From Oscillospiraceae bacterium (lineage in GTDB: Bacteria; Bacillota; Clostridia; Oscillospirales; Acutalibacteraceae), in the NCBI GenBank assembly GCA_028697255.1, contig JAQVFM010000008.1:1-43806 (forward strand): 43,806 nucleotides of DNA, written 5' to 3'. Each line of letters starts with the position of its first letter. The stretch's first letter is position 1. The notes under the pieces were generated by a model. It did no database searches. It was not told the DNA's origin and saw only the letters and a list, made by a program, of their open reading frames with translations. Position numbers and translations under genes: made by a program. Below, in pieces: positions 42,892 to 43,806 of this stretch.

Positions 42892-42920
42892 CTTATACAT
42901 ACTGTAATTAATCGGGTCAA
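42892..42920 (-). promoter_or_regulatory. Promoter of the 59-aa protein gene
   Basis: Minus-strand TTGACC (42915-42920), 17 bases, then TATAAG (42892-42897), giving a leader of about 20 bases to the TTG start. Confidence 0.75.
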
Positions 42921-43064
42921 TTTAATTTAACCTTATAATTTATAAATTCTCGCCAATCTTGTCTCCTTTTTAATCTGAGAATAGTATTAGTTTTAACACA
43001 GGGCAGCAATATAATTACGGTAATATTTGTTTAAATTTTAATTGAGGACATTGGTTTTTTTCAA

Positions 43065-43094
43065 AAACAATGGGAGCGGTTTAATGCCGCTCCC
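43065..43094 (-). terminator. Terminator after the CpsB-like gene
   Basis: On the minus strand GGGAGCGG and CCGCTCCC (43087-43094, 43072-43079) form a perfect 8-bp stem with a 7-base loop, followed by ATTGTTTTT. It lies about 20 bases after the stop. Confidence 0.8.
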
Positions 43095-43113
43095 GGATTT
43101 TATACTACTAATT

Positions 43114-43806
43114 TTATACTGCTATTAGATCCATACAAAACTTGTCATGCTGCTCAAGCCAATGCGCGCCAAGCTTTGATTTCAAAACAGAACGCGCTTT
43201 ATCCCACCTCGAAGCTCTTATATCTAAGTTGTGAAAATCACTTCCGAATACCACAGGATAATCCTGATTTATAAGCTTAATCACTGCGCGGCGTGTATAA
43301 CGGTCAAACAATGCTTTTTGATTAAATTGAAACACCGCATTATCAAATTTCAGTATTTCTTCAACTTCATCCTTTGTATACATTTTCATATACCTGTCAA
43401 GGTGTGCAAATATCGGTTTGATTGATTGGCTGATGCTCAGGTTATAAACCTCTTCGAGTGACCAGCTTTGGTATGTATACGGCAGCTCGACCAATAACAA
43501 ATCGGTATTTTCAAAGCAAAGAGGTCGTAAGTCTAATTGCTGTATATCTCTTTCGACATAGACTTCGGCTGCCAGCATTATTTTTGGCGTGTCTTCCGCT
43601 TGTTGGCTCTCAAGCTCCTTAAACACCTGCTGCCGCTCTTGTAAAAACTCGGTCAATGGTTGGCGGTGTGCGTAAAAGTGGGGTGTTGCGGCAACAATCC
43701 CCACCTCCTGTTTTTTTAATATAGCCAGCATTTCAAGCGCCACATCCAAATCATGTGCGCCGTCATCTATGCCGGGAAGAATATGAGCATGAAAATCAAC
43801 AATCAT
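43114..43806 (-). CDS. PHP-domain tyrosine phosphatase, CpsB/CapC/YwqE type
   Basis: A metal-dependent phosphatase of the PHP fold. In Gram-positive bacteria such enzymes remove phosphate from the BY-kinase that controls capsule or exopolysaccharide export. The 230-aa product begins MIVDFHAHILPGIDDG with the HxH metal motif (His5, His7). It continues with TPHFYAH, AAEVYVERD, LLVELPY, PIFAHLDRY, and a C-terminal VFGSDFHNLDIR with metal ligands. The ATG occupies the last three bases of the window, so promoter and ribosome site are unseen. The start matches homologues, which usually read M(I)DxHxHxLPGxDDG. Whether it belongs to a polysaccharide cluster depends on genes beyond 43806. Confidence 0.9.
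   Translation of the reverse strand: MIVDFHAHILPGIDDGAHDLDVALEMLAILKKQEVGIVAATPHFYAHRQPLTEFLQERQQVFKELESQQAEDTPKIMLAAEVYVERDIQQLDLRPLCFENTDLLLVELPYTYQSWSLEEVYNLSISQSIKPIFAHLDRYMKMYTKDEVEEILKFDNAVFQFNQKALFDRYTRRAVIKLINQDYPVVFGSDFHNLDIRASRWDKARSVLKSKLGAHWLEQHDKFCMDLIAV

Noticed and set aside
42928-42975. Tiny minus-strand frame (about 7 codons, TTG start) after AAGGAG
   Set aside because: Too short to support as a gene, with no conservation evidence available; it precedes the -35 of the 59-aa gene and may be chance.

Overview
The window looks like chromosomal DNA of a Gram-positive, low-to-moderate-GC bacterium of the class Clostridia (Bacillota). The evidence is indirect: AGGAGG-type ribosome binding sites with several TTG/GTG starts, a division-and-cell-wall cluster headed by mraZ, a MurE carrying the DNPR signature of meso-diaminopimelate enzymes, a paired M16 peptidase locus of the YmfF/YmfH kind, a class II (B12-dependent) ribonucleotide reductase, a very large cyclic-glucan-synthase-like protein, and a sporulation-type LysM/M14 endopeptidase. 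I see no phage, insertion sequence, CRISPR array or defence island. This is mostly core chromosome with many intact regulatory signals.

Layout, left to right. 1-920: rpsI (cut by the window edge) and rplM, minus strand, with a clear promoter and a leader. 1082-1804: ttcA-like tRNA thiolase, plus strand. 1811-5351: two overlapping ABC exporter half-transporters forming an asymmetric heterodimer, minus strand, preceded by a MITE-like repeat. 5636-7326: dusB and an unrecognised 235-aa protein, minus strand. 7464-9885: nrdJ with a textbook promoter overlapped by an NrdR-box-like site, ending in a strong terminator. 10052-17569: a 2505-aa membrane glycosyltransferase/GH94-like protein. 17698-20266: two overlapping M16 peptidase genes. 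20358-22342: lgt and folD. 22456-33244 (minus): murA, murG, ftsW, mraY, murE, a PASTA class B PBP, ftsL, rsmH and mraZ, i.e. a dcw cluster read right to left. Its promoter carries four MraZ-box-like repeats at an exact 10-bp period. murF, murD, ftsQ/divIB, ftsA and ftsZ are not in the window. 33650-34347: a nitroreductase and tRNA-Ala(CGC). 34636-37895: an M14 gamma-D-glutamyl-diamino acid endopeptidase, a 49-aa small protein, a DUF2752 membrane protein and an HI0933-type flavoprotein. 38137-41582: a P2A-type Ca2+-like ATPase and a membrane protein. 41640-43806: an XRE regulator, a 59-aa small protein and a CpsB/YwqE-type PHP phosphatase.

The unifying theme is envelope building. Lipid II synthesis and translocation (murA, mraY, murE, murG, ftsW) and septal cross-linking (PBP, ftsL) are joined by lipoprotein maturation (lgt), glucan synthesis (the 2505-aa protein), peptidoglycan cleavage (M14) and a possible polysaccharide-control phosphatase.

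The most unusual items are: (i) a four-member family of palindromic MITE-like repeats between genes; (ii) two unlinked small proteins, 49 and 59 aa, that align to each other and appear to belong to one uncharacterised family; (iii) the MraZ and NrdR operator arrays; (iv) a dcw cluster with murF and murD missing; (v) a long leader with an isolated Shine-Dalgarno and an inverted repeat before the 2505-aa gene; and (vi) a terminator-like hairpin with no gene upstream of it, suggesting a small RNA. No wholly new multi-gene system is evident.
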